Part shown: piece after piece, positions 1 to 15,059 of the stretch
Numbering within the stretch: position 1 is the first letter of the stretch
Layout: each line of letters starts with the position of its first letter
Source of the DNA: Hermodice carunculata
Taxonomy: Eukaryota; Annelida; Polychaeta; Eunicida; Amphinomidae
Direction of reading: 5' to 3'
Assembly (NCBI GenBank): GCA_964020975.1
Contig: OZ026629.1
Span: 51,258,631 to 51,322,630 of the forward strand
Length of the DNA stretch: 64,000 nt
Notes under the pieces: model-generated
Told to the model about the DNA's origin: nothing
Seen by the model: the letters and a program-made list of their open reading frames with translations, nothing else
Databases searched by the model: none
Position numbers and translations under genes: made by a program

Positions 1-2667
1 CCAGAAATCCATTAGTCACGTTCTCTACTCTCCCTGTCCTTTTCTGTAACTGCTAACTTGTAAATACAGAAATTACGAAAACGCCTTCAAGGTAATGACG
101 GGTCTTTGCTGGTTAATTATCAAAACACGTTACGGGTCCGAGGTACCCGGTCGTTCATCCCCGAATCTGGCTCCTTGTCTCAGCTTGATATTAACCCAAC
201 ACAAACCACTAATTAAAGAATTTTAAAACCTTAAAATTTAATGAAATACTAAATAATCGATAAAAAAAATACGCTGGTTCTTGACTGTAATGGGAAAATC
301 TGTAAAATATAAACAAAAAATATGATAAATTCATGTCTCTTGTAAAATTCAAAGAAAATAAAGACCAAGATCTGTATATTTCAGTTACTTTACAAGCCGT
401 CAGATTCTTTTTTTTTATTCTAGGTAGATAGAGTATTTCTAATCACAATTACATGCACAAACCGAAAAAAAAACTATCTCGTGGGGCACTGCATTGAAGG
501 GTCTGTAAACGAAAATAGAGCTGTCTATCGCATTACATTCTTTCATCGACTTGCTATGAGGGCACCCCATGAGTCCTGGTAACTGTCCTGTTTGTCTGCA
601 AGTTTACGCTGATGGTATCGAGTTACACAAGGAACTCATTTGCATAGGCCTGCTCAGGGTTTTCATCTCAACCAGGACTCCATGACCAGCTTACCAGTAT
701 CCGTGGACTGCAAAATAAGTACATAATTGTACACTAATGTGCTGCAGTCAAAAGTGTTTGTTTGTGAGCTCTAACTCAGAGATATACAAAGCCCTTTGGT
801 TATAAGACTTTGTAGCAGTGACGAAATATGTCTGACATTATTTATTTTTCGACCACGGGACGGCTGCATCTACATGAGCTTAGATTCTTACCAATTACGT
901 GAAACAGCTAATACTTTCGGACCTGTATCCACTATCGGGACAACCTTCTCTACTAAGCTCCATCTTTGACTCAGCGGGGCTCGTGATTGCTGTGCTCAGT
1001 GGTGCCACTTATTCATAGCCTGGGGGCGACGTCAGTGTCTTATACAATATCCCTATTCTGGGACCCATCGTCGCCAACAGCTGCGAACGTCAAGGCGTTG
1101 TATTTACATTTTCATGAGATGCTCACACTGGAAAAGTCCCATTACATATTGCACATTACATTCATTCGACAAATAAACCTTCCATGAACACCAATCGCAC
1201 ATATATTTGGATACTACCTCTTCAGAATATCCAATTGAGACTAACCCACAGGCTTGGTTGCCATTTTAAAAATTCCACACCCAATGGTTTGTAAATGAGG
1301 ATAGAAATGGGTGCTTGGGGGTATATTATATGAAACCACAAGTATTTGTTTTACAAATATTTCAGAGCATCAATAATGGTGTGATATATGCTGTGATTCA
1401 CTTTGATATCCAAATCAAGTGAATTTTTGTGCGACTGTCCCACAATGCATTGCGCCATGTTCAATATGGTGCTCTCCACAAATGGCACCAACGTGCATGA
1501 CTTGCACGGCCAGGCTATCGTGTTGCACTTGGATTTGTAACTGATGATGATAGGTGCATCAGACACAACCAAGCGGGCAGAGTAAAGTTGAGATAGTAAG
1601 TCATGTTTTAAAAGTACTTTACGCTGACTGTTTGCAATAAAGATCACCTAACAACCGGGGGCCATGTTGGTTCACCCAACAGCCTTGGCTATGCAGCTAT
1701 GCTCCCCGGCCCCAGTAAACCCTCCAGACAATTTGAAATAAAACGCTGTGTTTGAGTTGATTTTACTGCAATATAACGGCACACACCAGCTACTTTCTTG
1801 ATTAAATCTTTCAGCCAGGGTTGATCAATTTTTATTAGGGAAGGGCGGCTTGAAACTTTTTTTTATGTTTCATACAATTTATCTATGGTTGGGCCTTTTC
1901 AGTATGGTCGGTCGAGCTACCAGAACCTCACATATATTTCTGTTAGGTCATAGGCAACTTGAACATTTGTTCAAACATGTTTAAAACGGATGTTCTTTCC
2001 CGTTGTACACATTACCTCCTTTGACGTCAGTTTAATTTTTTACCTAGCCACAGCCGGAGGCACTTGTAGTTAAAAAAAGATAATATTTATGACATATGCC
2101 GAGCTCTTAGAAACTTTCCTTGATGCTGTCCCAAACTGCGCCAAGAAAAGCTGTCGACCTAGGGCGTGCCACGAGGGTATGTCCTAGCTACAATTCTCAG
2201 CCAAAATGTTTTCTATTAACACAGGATTTAATGAAAACCGGCATACTTTGAAGATAAATTAAGGCTTTTGGGATTTTTGTTCTTCAACCAGCAAATAAAG
2301 AATCAACTTCCACATATATTTTTTACTGGCGGGTAAGATAATCGAGTTCAATCCTTTTTACTTTTCTGCAGGGTAGGCCAAATAACATATTCCAGACATG
2401 CTACCACGTTGAGTTGGTCAGGCGCATAATGCTATTGCTAACTAGGAGCACAACTCAGTAGTCATTGGCTAAAGCTGTTTAAGTGTGACCTGACAACTTG
2501 ACTGGTTTAAAATGGCATGAACAATAATTTGGTGTCATTGATGTACTAGGTGAAATATCGACGCAAATTGGAGTATTGAATGAAAACAGGCCAAAATCTG
2601 TCACCAAATAAGTCCCATTGTATGAAGGCAGCTCATGTCAAAGTTACCATTCCTCATGTTGATATTC
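1..2667. other. Gene-free DNA
   Basis: I see no exon chain, RNA gene or recognisable transposon. The longest open frame is a minus-strand 98-codon frame at 1351-1647 with no domain I know. Confidence 0.5.
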
Positions 2668-2710
2668 GTATGTATGTATGTATGTATGTATGTATGTTTG
2701 TATGTATGTT

Positions 2711-2766
<56 letters not shown>
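2668..2766. repeat. Compound microsatellite (GTAT)n-(TA)n
   Basis: About 45 bp of GTAT units with a few GTTT variants run directly into about 53 bp of TA. The periodic peptides (YIYI, MYVC) in the overlapping frames are artefacts of the repeat. Confidence 0.95.
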
Positions 2767-2770
<4 letters not shown>

Positions 2771-3640
2771 TTTCTGACATGCCTAAATGCACATTTAATC
2801 AATATTAAAAAATCACTCAAAATTGACAGTATCTTCTCAAATGTCACAAACATGACAGATAACGTTGAAATATTGGCTGAGTGTTGGCAATGAAAAGGAG
2901 CTAAATTGTTTGGAGACTTTCAAAGTGAGGAGTGGGTGTCATCATGGGGTTTGTTTTACATTTTGGGTGAAGGATGTCCATTGTTGCAGTACTTGTTGGG
3001 ATTTCCCTTGGTTTGTACAGGTGGTCTAGCTGCAACTGTTCATTTTACAATCACTGGGACTGAATACGTGTATATATGTGACGTCCCAGTTTTTTTCTAC
3101 TTCAGTTATGCACTGGCAGGTGGTATAACTAGGATAAGCTATCCAGCTGGAAAGGGTACATACTGATTCAGGGGTAAGTCAAATTGTTCTTATCTTCACC
3201 TGTACTATACAAATCTAGTAATTATGTTTGGTTTGACAGGTATTCTCTTTTCATAATGAAGCTCTACATTTATAAGCAAAACTTCCCGTATTTAGATGAT
3301 TCATCATTTGCCACGTTCATATTTATTCACTATTATACGAGTTGTCTTTGCTGAATATTTAGCTTGGACAAGGAGCCGCTACTCAGAGAGACGTGTCCAG
3401 GTATAGGCTCCGAGACATGTTCTGAGTAGTTACCCGCTGAAGACCCTTTAATTTATTTGAGCTAATACAGCCTATGTCAAAATTCTGCAGAAGAATGTGT
3501 GCAATATGGACAATAGTACTCCCATGTGTACATAGGTTAGACAGTGACAGGTGAGCTTATATAGAGTAAAGAGTTCGGACTGCGTAATAGGGTAATGACT
3601 ACTAGGAAGTGGTTCTGGACAAAAAGACACAAATACAATA
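2767..3640. other. Gene-free spacer
   Basis: An 86-codon plus-strand frame at 2906-3166 has no recognisable domain and no convincing splice context. Nothing else is seen. Confidence 0.45.
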
Positions 3641-3645
3641 AATAA

Positions 3646-3794
<149 letters not shown>

Positions 3795-3799
3795 AGATT

Positions 3800-6700
3800 T
3801 TACCGGACGTGTAGATAAATGTAATGATATTTTTAGGTGCACTTGATCTTATGTTGACAACGATTTAATCGTTGTATTAAATAGTTGGGTCGTGGCTGCT
3901 GTATACCGAAAAACAAAATTAAAACCTCGCTTCTTTTCGAGTTACATGTTTCGTAATAACCTGGTACCCGAATGTTCCATAGCATGTGACTAACATAAAA
4001 TACATCTGAAACGCACAACTTGAAATGTAAGAAACTCGAAAATAACAAAAACACACATTTTGAAAAGGAAGAAACTCGAAACTCATAAAAACATGTTGAA
4101 ACAATAAATACAAATTTAACCCAATTTTTCAAATAAAAATTACTTTTTATACGGGAATTTTCAAAAATGCATGTTCACTGCAAATAGTGTGTGCCATCAA
4201 TCTAATCGCATGTTAAGCCACCGTAACTTTGGACCTGGCATATCAGTTTTCCAGTTGGCCTAATCTTGTCAAATAAGATGAATATACGAGAGGGTAGATA
4301 TTTGTATAAGATAATAGGCTGTCGGCATGTTTGTCAGCTACCTACATGTAAAGAACATAGGAAAGCTTCCGCAACTGTAGCATGCAGTTTGTTCCATATA
4401 CTAATACTATTATAACTTACTTGGAATTACCTACCTTATGGCATGTTGCATGAAATCAACTGACAGTAACATATCACTTCGCATGTAACATCAATGCTGA
4501 TTTGTGAGCTTCTCAAGCTAAACATGGATGCAGACGTATGTCTTTTACATCCCACAAAAAAGAAACGAAACAAAACTTCGTTAGTATTTTGATATTAAAC
4601 TCAAAGTTAATCTTGATTGACCCCAGTCAATCAAGTGACTAATTAAATTCCAGCTTACCGAGATAAACATATTAAACCGCTCTTTATTCTCAACCCTCTT
4701 TATCTGTATTTCAAAGTTCTGTAGATCTGTCAAGCAAGCAGCGGGAACACTAGACCTGTAGCTAGATGTTAGCAGATCCAATCACTTGATGAGCAATATT
4801 AGATGAATGCAATGATAGCTGAAAGCCATCAAGCACTTACATGTATATCAGGGGTGATTATAGCGAGTGTCAGCGAGCTCTTACCAGAAACACGTGTGAA
4901 TATGGGATATAACAGAACGGTAAATTATCCAATCAGAAGAGTACTCAGTATCTATCCAACGAAGTTGATTTTCTTCGTCACCCTCTACTGCGCACGCGCA
5001 CATGGACGCGGCCATTGCGTTTTTTAGGCACCACGGGTAAATTTCGCAGTTTTATTTACACCAAAGTCTCACACTTACCGGCCTTTATGAAAATCATGTC
5101 AATAATTCATAACTAGGCGTCAGAAAACGTTGTCGGCAGAGTGTAATGAATGATAACGATTCACCGACTAGCATCGTTACACCTCGATGGAACGTGGACC
5201 TGGCAAACACGCTTCTGGGGCTGGAAGTAGGTTTCCTCGGAATAGAAAAACTCGACAGGTGTGAGGGTTACTTAAATATACCTCACAACGTATGTAGTTT
5301 TGTGGCGTCCGCATGTTGCTTCTCACCTTACCAACCTCTGCACACTGTGCAGTCACCAGTTCGCTTATCGGGGCCTTCAAGATCGCAACTTCCAGTCACA
5401 CTTATCCCCCACGGGCCCCAAAATGCCATGTTGCCAAAGCCTGCTCCGATTTGGTGTTGTCGTACGACAATCCAACAATCACTCTCCGTACGCACTACGT
5501 CTCTGCCACAGAATACGGCACTAGTTCAATAGCGATATAAGGATCTTGGGAACAATACTTAAATTTGTGGAACAGTGTCTAACAAAAAGAAAGGCTATAC
5601 GGCAGATAATTTCTTTCAGCTGTTTCAAGGTACCACGGCCTCGCCCCTCTAGACCGGTTAAGTAAATGGCCGCTAGAGGGACCTAACGACGAGGTGCTAC
5701 TGCCTGAACCCCCTACGTTATTATCGACACTTTGTAATGCTGACGCTCGCATCTTAGGCTATACCTACAACATAGTAGTGTAGATCAGTCACGCATATCA
5801 TCCTATCCAGTGCTGTCAGAGAAATGTATGGGCACTACATAAAGCATTATCATTTGCAAGTCTCTGAAGTTCAATTCATGAACTTGTCAAGCCCCAGAAT
5901 TCAGTCAAAAGGTCTCAAACACACATCACCTTTCATGGGAGAAAGATTGATTGACTGGTACACCTGACTGTATTTACAAACAAAACCCACTTGATGAAGA
6001 ATCATGAATGCAACGACCTCATGAACCGTGCACTTGCGATGACAAAATCTCGCAAACTGCCAAAGCGGACCGGATTTGAAGTCACTTCCCAATTTAAATG
6101 AAACTTAAACGTAGGGACATAAGCTTTGCGATAAAAACATCTACCACCCAAAGAAAGGCAAGTTTTGATAACTACATAACAAGTGAGCTTTTATTGGGGC
6201 TCTAAACATAATCAAAAGACTGGTGTCAAAGGTCACATACCACCTGCGGTCAGATTTGCCGATGCAAGCTAGGCTCTCTACAAAAAGTCGATCTAACCGC
6301 AAACAACGTTATGATATATTTTCCATCTAGCTTAAGTTACATTTATAAACTTAGGCCTACAATCACATTAAGCTAACAGCATTAACCAAAGAAACACTGT
6401 CGCCGGGTTATAACCGGGGCTGGGGAACCAGACCCAACACTTTGCCACTGCGCATAAGAGGAGGTGTCATGGACGTTGTTATATTAAACTGCACTTTTAA
6501 ATCCTTCTGTTTTACATATGAGCCATTTCGGGTCTAAAAAATGAGAAAATTCGAAATTTAAAATTTGGTTAACAGCATCCAACACATACAAATATCACAA
6601 AAACACGGGCGAATGTATTCCATATAAATACCAGATCACATGTTTATATAATTGAAATACGAAACAGCACCTAGATGATAGCTTTACACAGGTATATTAA

Positions 6701-7370
6701 TTGTGCTCTGTCCAGGGTCATATTGTTGTACTTCCTCAGCAAAGCATATAGTTCTCACCTGTCCTATCAGACAGACTGTCTACTGCAGGAAACCTGACTC
6801 AGCTAACTTAATTTTTTTTTAAATGCTGCAGCGTGCAGTTTGAGAGAAATCTGGTTATGGCAGTCTTTAAAAATGACAACAGCAGTCACTATTTTCCCCC
6901 GCCAGATGAATTTGTTGTATTATAACAATAATATGTATTTACTTCGATAAACATGGGCAGAAATGTTATATTTATTTGCAGACAGGCTCAAATAGCATCA
7001 ATAGCAACGTCAAGGCGCCATCTGTACATCTGGCGCCATAATAGACGAAAGTGTTGACACTGATAATCAGGGGCTTGTGATGGAAAGAGTGTGTCCTTGT
7101 GGCGTGGTCGAGTAAATCATATTTCAACATATGTTGAAACGCATTTAATCATATGTCTCAGCGTATTTGGAATAAAAATATTTTATTAAACGATAAGAGA
7201 AGAGGGCAGAGCCTTACATGATTTTTTTTCACTGAAAAACGGACAAGTAAAATAACGGGAAGAGATTTTTAAAGAAATATAAAATTTTAATACCAACCTT
7301 ACGAAGATGGCTGGTTAGCTGGGTAAAGCTCATGCATAGTTGCAGGTGCTTGGACATATGATAGAATATA
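3800..7370. other. Gene-free DNA
   Basis: No supported gene. Overlapping open frames on both strands at 5146-5540 have no domain. A 14-bp perfect palindrome, TTGTCGTACGACAA, lies near 5457. A small inverted repeat with GGCGCCA arms lies near 7014-7038. Confidence 0.45.
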
Positions 7371-7376
7371 CTTAGG

Positions 7377-7472
7377 TTTTTGTTTAAATTAGTTTGTGTT
7401 TAATCATATGTTTGATATTTGATTTTTGTTTAAATTAGTTTGTGTTTAATCATATGTTTGATATTTGATTTT
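7377..7472. repeat. 46-bp direct tandem duplication
   Basis: Two nearly identical copies of an AT-rich 46-bp unit containing TAATCATATGTTTGATATTT lie head to tail. The lack of divergence suggests a recent local duplication. Confidence 0.85.
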
Positions 7473-7682
7473 TTGGAATTGAATATCTAATGAAGTGTTT
7501 AGGTATTCGAATGTGTGATTAAATATTTAAGCATATCATTGAAAATCTAATAAAACACGTTTGCTAATGGGATTAATAGCATTGAAATATATATTTAAAT
7601 AGCAAGTCTGGTACACTGGTTACAGGATATGAATATATATATTTAATATGTTTTAGTGTGTGTTTCATAATATCAGATTTGC

Positions 7683-7724
7683 ATGTATGTATGTATGTAT
7701 GTATGTATGTATGTATGTATGTAT
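7683..7724. repeat. (GTAT)n microsatellite
   Basis: About ten GTAT units run into a degenerate TACGTACGGATGCATGTG and TGTGTCTG tract. Confidence 0.95.
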
Positions 7725-7799
7725 ATACGTACGGATGCATGTGTTTGCTTATGTGTTTATACATGCGTACGTGTGTGTCTGTGTCTGTGTGTTGGTAAG

Positions 7800-10700
7800 T
7801 ATGAAAATAAAATTCAAATAATGAAACAATGTCGGTTGGTTTACGGTTGTCTAATTAATGTGATTTCATCAGTGTGCGACCCATGCATCGGTCATTTCCG
7901 TTTACTGCTTTCCTTTGGTATTTATCGCATATAAATTATGGACCAAGATGGACATATATTGAAATACACGGATCTTATCGGAACTTTCTAATCGGTATTG
8001 TTTTTCAAGTAATTGAAGCTTGCTAAAATTCTAGGCATCGGCATTGATACAAAAGGTAATGCTAATTTGTTTGTGTTTCAATGTTTATAATCCTTAATAT
8101 ACGGCAGATCTGAGACGTGACACGCACAAAAACCTTCTTCAATTCTGACCAACTGATAAGGGGTACCGTAAAAAGATCTATATTGACCTGAAACATAAAA
8201 CTAAAAATACACTTGGATTTCAACTGCCACAAAATCACTCACAGGCTCGGTGGAAAAACAGCTATGTTCATAAAAAATCCCCGCGATCATCCCGTCGGAC
8301 ACACTTGCACACATTCAATTACCGCCACCAGGCAGTTCAGTGTGTTACTTTCCAAATCAAGATTTAGGCATGATGTCAAATTTAAATTTTCCAGCAAAAG
8401 CCAAGTTGTAACATAAAAAACGTTACCATGAACAGGAAATACAGCCTATTCTACACGCTTGTGTGAAATAATGGTCTATTCCTCCTGAACGTAATGTCAT
8501 CAAAGGACCAGATATGTGACGATGTAGCAAATATATTTATAAAGTTCGACCACCCGAGGTTGTCATACCATCATCGACCGCGTGATCTATTTAAATTCAC
8601 AACTGAGTGTATAATTGAAATAAATCTACACGAGGAAGCTGATAAACATGGCTAGAGATAAAGCAAAGTGCTACAGTATTAAAATATCCTGGATAAAAAT
8701 AAGTTTTTGAGGAAAAAGAAGGTGGCATAACCTCGAATATATTGTAGCATGGCTTTTATTGGCCTTCACGCAACAAGTAAGTGACATGACTAAGAGGGAG
8801 CGCTACTGCCATGAGTAAAACTGTTTCATTAAAATAGAATATAAATATGTTTGTGAGGAAAGATAAGACAGCACTATCTCTATTTTGCATAACTATGATG
8901 AGCCCAGATGAAGGATGTCCGTAAAAAAAAAAAAAAAAGAAGAAAAAAAAACGAAAAAAAAACAAAGATTTACTTCTGTCGGTATATGAGACAATAACCC
9001 ACTGCAATAAACTACACCATACGCTCGAGGATTTATATGATTAGACGTGATTATGGTCATACAATAGTTCTTGATTAAAATTGAAGCCAACACCATTTTT
9101 AATTCAAATCAATCGTAGGTTACAGAAATCCGTTGTCTATGATTGCGATCACGGATTGATATTCACGTGTTATACCATCTATCTTTTATAAGGGAAATGC
9201 TTGTGGTAGACAACTGTGAAACTACAAGGAAATAACAATTGTCTTTTCTTCGTGTAGAGTAGGTAAATAATAATGGAACGAAATATTCCGATCGTAAATG
9301 ATTGTTTGGAAAACTAAACTAATCCCTATTGTCATACAATTATTAAAGTTAAATTCATTGTTGTTATAAGTGTTTGTGCGAAATGAGCATGTTGGGTTTT
9401 ATTTTGTGTATTCGCCCAACCTTGGTGACGGCCTGATGACAGGTGTCTTCTCCTTGTAATAATAGGAGAAGTCAAAATTAGCAACTTCATGTATGCTCCG
9501 CTATATATACAAAATACTCCATGCACAAAATCCTTGTAAGCCAAAGTTGGGTATTGCTATTGGATTGTATGTCAAAATAATCTGGATTAAATTGGTAACG
9601 TTTGAGGGTGAAGAAAAAAAATTTTCATATTCATTGATATTACCTAAATTTATCACGTAAAAAGTGGTGCTTCTGCATGCAATGGTCTCAAAGTTATTGA
9701 GATGCAAGTTACATGGGAAGGTAATGGGAATATACGACTGCTGAGTGAAGTGCCCTCTACCGGAGGCACACAGGAACCTACTGTTATTGACCTTTCCTAT
9801 TGCTGCGTGTGATTGTTACAGCTTAGACAATAATTCAGCCAATTGGGGATAGACGGCATATACAAAAAACATTTGAAAAACTTTATACAACAATAAGAAC
9901 AGATTATAGCGTCATCTGGTGATTGAAATTACATCTTAGCGTTCCTTGGTACCTCTGAATAATTTCGAAGTCGATAGTCAATCGTGGAAGTGGCTTTCAG
10001 AGAAGACTGTTCATTAGGAAAATTGTAATGCGGATATAATTATTGGTCCATCTGATAAACAAATTTGATAGAAATCATTGCAAAATAGGGGTTTGTATTC
10101 CCGCCGAGTTTGAAGAGGATCTTGTCCATGATCATATACGTATTGCTCTGTTGGTTATTCAACACATTTGTCACAGAGTGGGTAGACTGATTTATCAGGT
10201 TTCGGTAGAATCTGACCTACATTTTTGAAGAAGGGTTTATTTGAAGCGTAACCTGCAGAAAATATAATATAATGGTTCAACTGTACTTTTTTTGTCATGA
10301 CGTAGAATCTCCAGGAACTATTTTGATATCGCCCAAAGACTATTTTGAAATATTTTAAATGTTACAAATATAAACTAATGAAAAATTTGGAGCGCCAGCT
10401 AGCGAATGATTTTCTTCACTCTATGGGCCACTGCCCCGCGGCTACTGCTCCTTTTGTTCTTAGCTCATGGGCCTGTAGTTGACAGATGCATCTCTACGGA
10501 ATCCTTAATAATTAGATACCACCAATAGTGTTAACTGTTGATTATTATCAATAGCTTGCAACAAATATGTAGCAGCTGGTTTATGGCCATGCTCCCCAAT
10601 GCAACACTCTTTGAATTAAAATCGATTGACGGGGTGGAAATATGAATTAAGAGACCAAAAATTTAGCCCGTACTAGACAAATGCAGAAAGTATATGGTAC

Positions 10701-13660
10701 TACAGCTTGGTGTACATCCCTGACAACAAAATTAAAACACTTCCTCCATTGCGCCAAGGAGCACAGAAGTTCAAAACGCCATCAGGCAAAGGTAGATTAA
10801 GAATCTAGAATATTATGCCCGATATAGCTGACAGTCAACTTACATATACACATAATATAGTTGACTACGGAGCACAGTCCATATGATAGGGCAGACGAGT
10901 AAGCTTTCTGATGAACTTTCTCTTAGCTGCATAGATCAATTAATACTGTCCAAAATCATTATTATCTGTTCAGTTTGGAAAACCTCATTTTCTCTTTTAA
11001 ATCGGATAAGGTATGGTAGGAAAACCAGATATGGGTAGTATCTATTCACGGTTTTTTATACCATACTTGACTCTAGTACACCACGCGTTCAGCTGTAAAA
11101 CATCCCTGCTACCCACTGTGTTACCAACTATAAACTCTTCGTACTAATACTGTATTCTGTCATGTTATTGAAGCATAGTGTAATTTACATGCGAATTACC
11201 ATAACCTGTACTAACAACTACTGTAATTTTAAGGTATTGAAATTAAAGTAAATGTTTTTTAATCCGCTAGTAATTTTATAGTACAATCGTCTCTTGGGAA
11301 AAGTGTATTCAATTTGGTAGATATTACATTAAATGCTCATTCACTTATTCAAAGACGTCGACAAAAATATAACAAACACATACTCACCATTTGGATATAA
11401 TAAGAATAAATTCGACGTCTGGCTAGAGTGAAGACTTGAATACAACAATTAATCAAAACCCGCCAGCCCGTGCACGACAAATACGTGCGACTCCTACATG
11501 TACAAGTGACACATTTTTGTGAACGTTGCTGTCAGTGTGAGGTGCCTCACAAACACTGTCCAATTTTTGCGGGCAAATGTCGGTTGGGCAAAAGCTCGAG
11601 CAAGACACAGTTTTGCATCTGTCAAATTATGCTTGTTGAAAGTATCGAAGTACTGGCCTAGCTTTAACCTCCAAGAATGTGTAAGCATTTGTATGCGGCG
11701 GAAAGCGATTCGTCGTGAACAAATTGACAAACTCGCTTGTTTTGGTACTAGGTTCATGGCACGTCCTCACTCTACTCTCTTAGAGCTCCGTGTCCTTAGG
11801 GCAAAGAAGAACCTCTTATCCGTCCCATCGGAACGACCTGCTTTTATTTGACAGCATTTACCACTCTCTTCCTGCCAGTCATCACCGACTATTTACCTCT
11901 AATTGGGAACCGACTTTGAGAATACTTATTCAAGTTGAAAAATCAGATCAGGCTGATCATATTAGATCACCATTTCATCAGCTGGACTGCGGATCTCGGA
12001 GATATTTGATTGAAATCTGCTTGTAAAAAATCACGGGAGCGACCAAAATCCAATTTGTTTCTTGGACATCTCAGTCATTCGATACATACGAGGCTTGCAT
12101 ATCAAAGAAAGTATTCCCAAATGCCCGATAAAAATAGAATTTTATCAATATTATCAAGGTACAACCTTGCATCACCGATGTCAATGATGAATAACCATAA
12201 GCATAAAACACATTTTCATCATTTTATTGAAGAGAATTAAGAATTGAACATTTTCATTAATCGCGTGAATTTGTTATCTACCATCATGATGACTGCTGTT
12301 GACATATCTTCTTTAACCTGGGGCACAACACACGTGACATTCCTTAGAAGCGTTTTTATGTTTTCTTGGTGAACACGGACACATTGCCTTTCGGAGGATG
12401 GTGCTGGCCGATAATAAAGCTAGAGGTGTATAAAGCTGGTTAACACGACTGAAGAAAATCTATGGCAAAGTTAATGGACAGCAATGGTGGGCAGTGAGAG
12501 AGCCTTAGGAAAGATTACCTGCCAATCTCACCACTGTCGTATTTGTTTTCTACAAAAGAAACATTTTGCTTTCGTATCAGTCCCACCTGGCTTCATTTGT
12601 TGGGAATAATTAATGCTCTGTGAACCGCAGGTAAGCTTTCCTATGCCTGTTGCATCCGTTCACCAAGTTTGACGCGTCCTTAAAAATCTAGTATTTCATC
12701 TTGTCAACCACACAGATTGGTCTGTTACCTTCCCCGGAACACCTCTACTGTTCTAAAAGCGACATCAATTTAATTTGACGTTGGCATTTTAACTGATTGG
12801 TCTCCAGTGTCTTGAATAATGGAGCATGGTAAAGTATTAAGAGCCAACAAGCTTTATGACCGACAATTGTTTTGACCTAACGCAGTAAATAATGTGAATT
12901 TTATACACTCAGCTTTATTGCGTTCATTTGGTGCGTGCGGTGGTGCTACCAGGGCCTATTTTCCAAAATGCTCACAAACCAAACGAAAAAAAAACACAAA
13001 TCAAGCAATCAACATCTTTCTTTGGCAGTTTGCCATAACTCATATATCTTCATGCTTAACACGAGCACCAAGTAACGAGCAGAGCGTGTTGAATTAGTCA
13101 GCTCATGAGAGGCACCACGGCTGAAAGTAGGCTACAGTGACAGGTGCATAATCTGTGCTGACTTGTGAGTTTCAGACAAACAGCTACAGACAGCACTCAT
13201 TGCGTTTTACATTACCGTGATCAATCACGCTTTCAAAAGTGTGTGCCTCATCACGTAGGTCGGACAAAAAACACTGTTTATGATATAAATAAATTATATT
13301 TTACACACAGTCACGAACTCAAAATTGTAAGGTCAATGCTAAGCTCTAGCAATACCGCTCCCCAAAGCAATATTATTAACTTGCCTGCTTAGCGAAACCA
13401 AGGAGGGTAGAATTCTATCTTCCTTGGCGAAACCAAGAAGGCTGTTTCATTTAATGGCCCATAACAAAAAACCACCGAAAGAAATTGTAGGCTGTTGAAG
13501 GTCTAGCTTAGCAGGCAAAATGTCACTCCAATCCAAAACACCGTCTGTTCCAAAAAGAATTCTACAAACGTGAATAAACATGAACATACTATACCATAGA
13601 AAGACAGAAACCACAATAAAAAGAAATACATATGTGATGAGCTTATATTCTTTAAGCTTA
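7800..13660. other. Gene-free DNA
   Basis: No gene is supported. An A-rich tract at 8923-8966 could be an old retroposon tail, but I could not define the body of one. The 110-codon plus-strand frame at 11519-11851 overlaps a minus-strand frame, and neither has a domain I know. Near 13385-13440 the phrase GCGAAACCAAG occurs twice around an imperfect palindrome centred on GAATTC. Confidence 0.45.
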
Positions 13661-13666
13661 TCCAAA

Positions 13667-14600
<934 letters not shown>

Positions 14601-14608
<8 letters not shown>

Positions 14609-15055
14609 GCCAACATTGAGAAGTCTGAATCTTGGACAAAGTGCGCGTAAGTGCATGGAGAGCACCCTCAGGGTGGAAGTACCCCCTGGGGGTTCCAAGC
14701 GCATGCCCCCATCCCCGCAGGAAAATTTTAAAATAAGCAAGCAAACTGGTGCATTCTGAGGACAAAATCAATGCACTTCTCTACCCAATGTTGATTCCAA
14801 AAATTCATATGTAATTTAAAAACATGTATTCCTTCTAGTAATCTCATCACATATCGAGTTACACCCTTATAAAAACACTATTTGAAATTGACATCACCTG
14901 CCTAAAATGTATAAAAGGGCTAATCAAAGTCACCTACATAACACAAAATTGTAGTACTGCAAAATTCCGGAACAAATATAATAAAACCGAGACAGGCGGG
15001 TCCACGTCCTCAATCCGGAACAATCCCGGATGATGCGGGACGGTTGGCAGCGTTG
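14601..15055. mobile_element. Candidate non-autonomous hAT-like element
   Basis: The left end reads CAGGGCTGCCAAC and the reverse complement of the right end reads CAACGCTGCCAAC, so 11 of 13 bases agree. hAT elements commonly begin CAGGG and carry 8-bp target duplications. The flanks share only CAAGTG versus CAAGCG in a shifted register, so a clean 8-bp duplication is not established. The right end also contains the CCCGGATGATGCGGGA-type segment typical of this widespread repeat. No transposase is present. The element sits at the truncated end of the neighbouring LINE. Confidence 0.4.
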
Positions 15056-15059
15056 CAAG

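Noticed and set aside
1351-1647. 98-codon minus frame
   Set aside because: Reads smoothly but matches no family I know. Nothing around it supports a gene.
5146-5540. 128-codon plus frame overlapped by others
   Set aside because: Three overlapping frames on the plus strand and one on the minus, no domain, no splice context.
11494-11851. 110-codon plus and 87-codon minus frames
   Set aside because: Overlapping frames with no domain and no supporting context.
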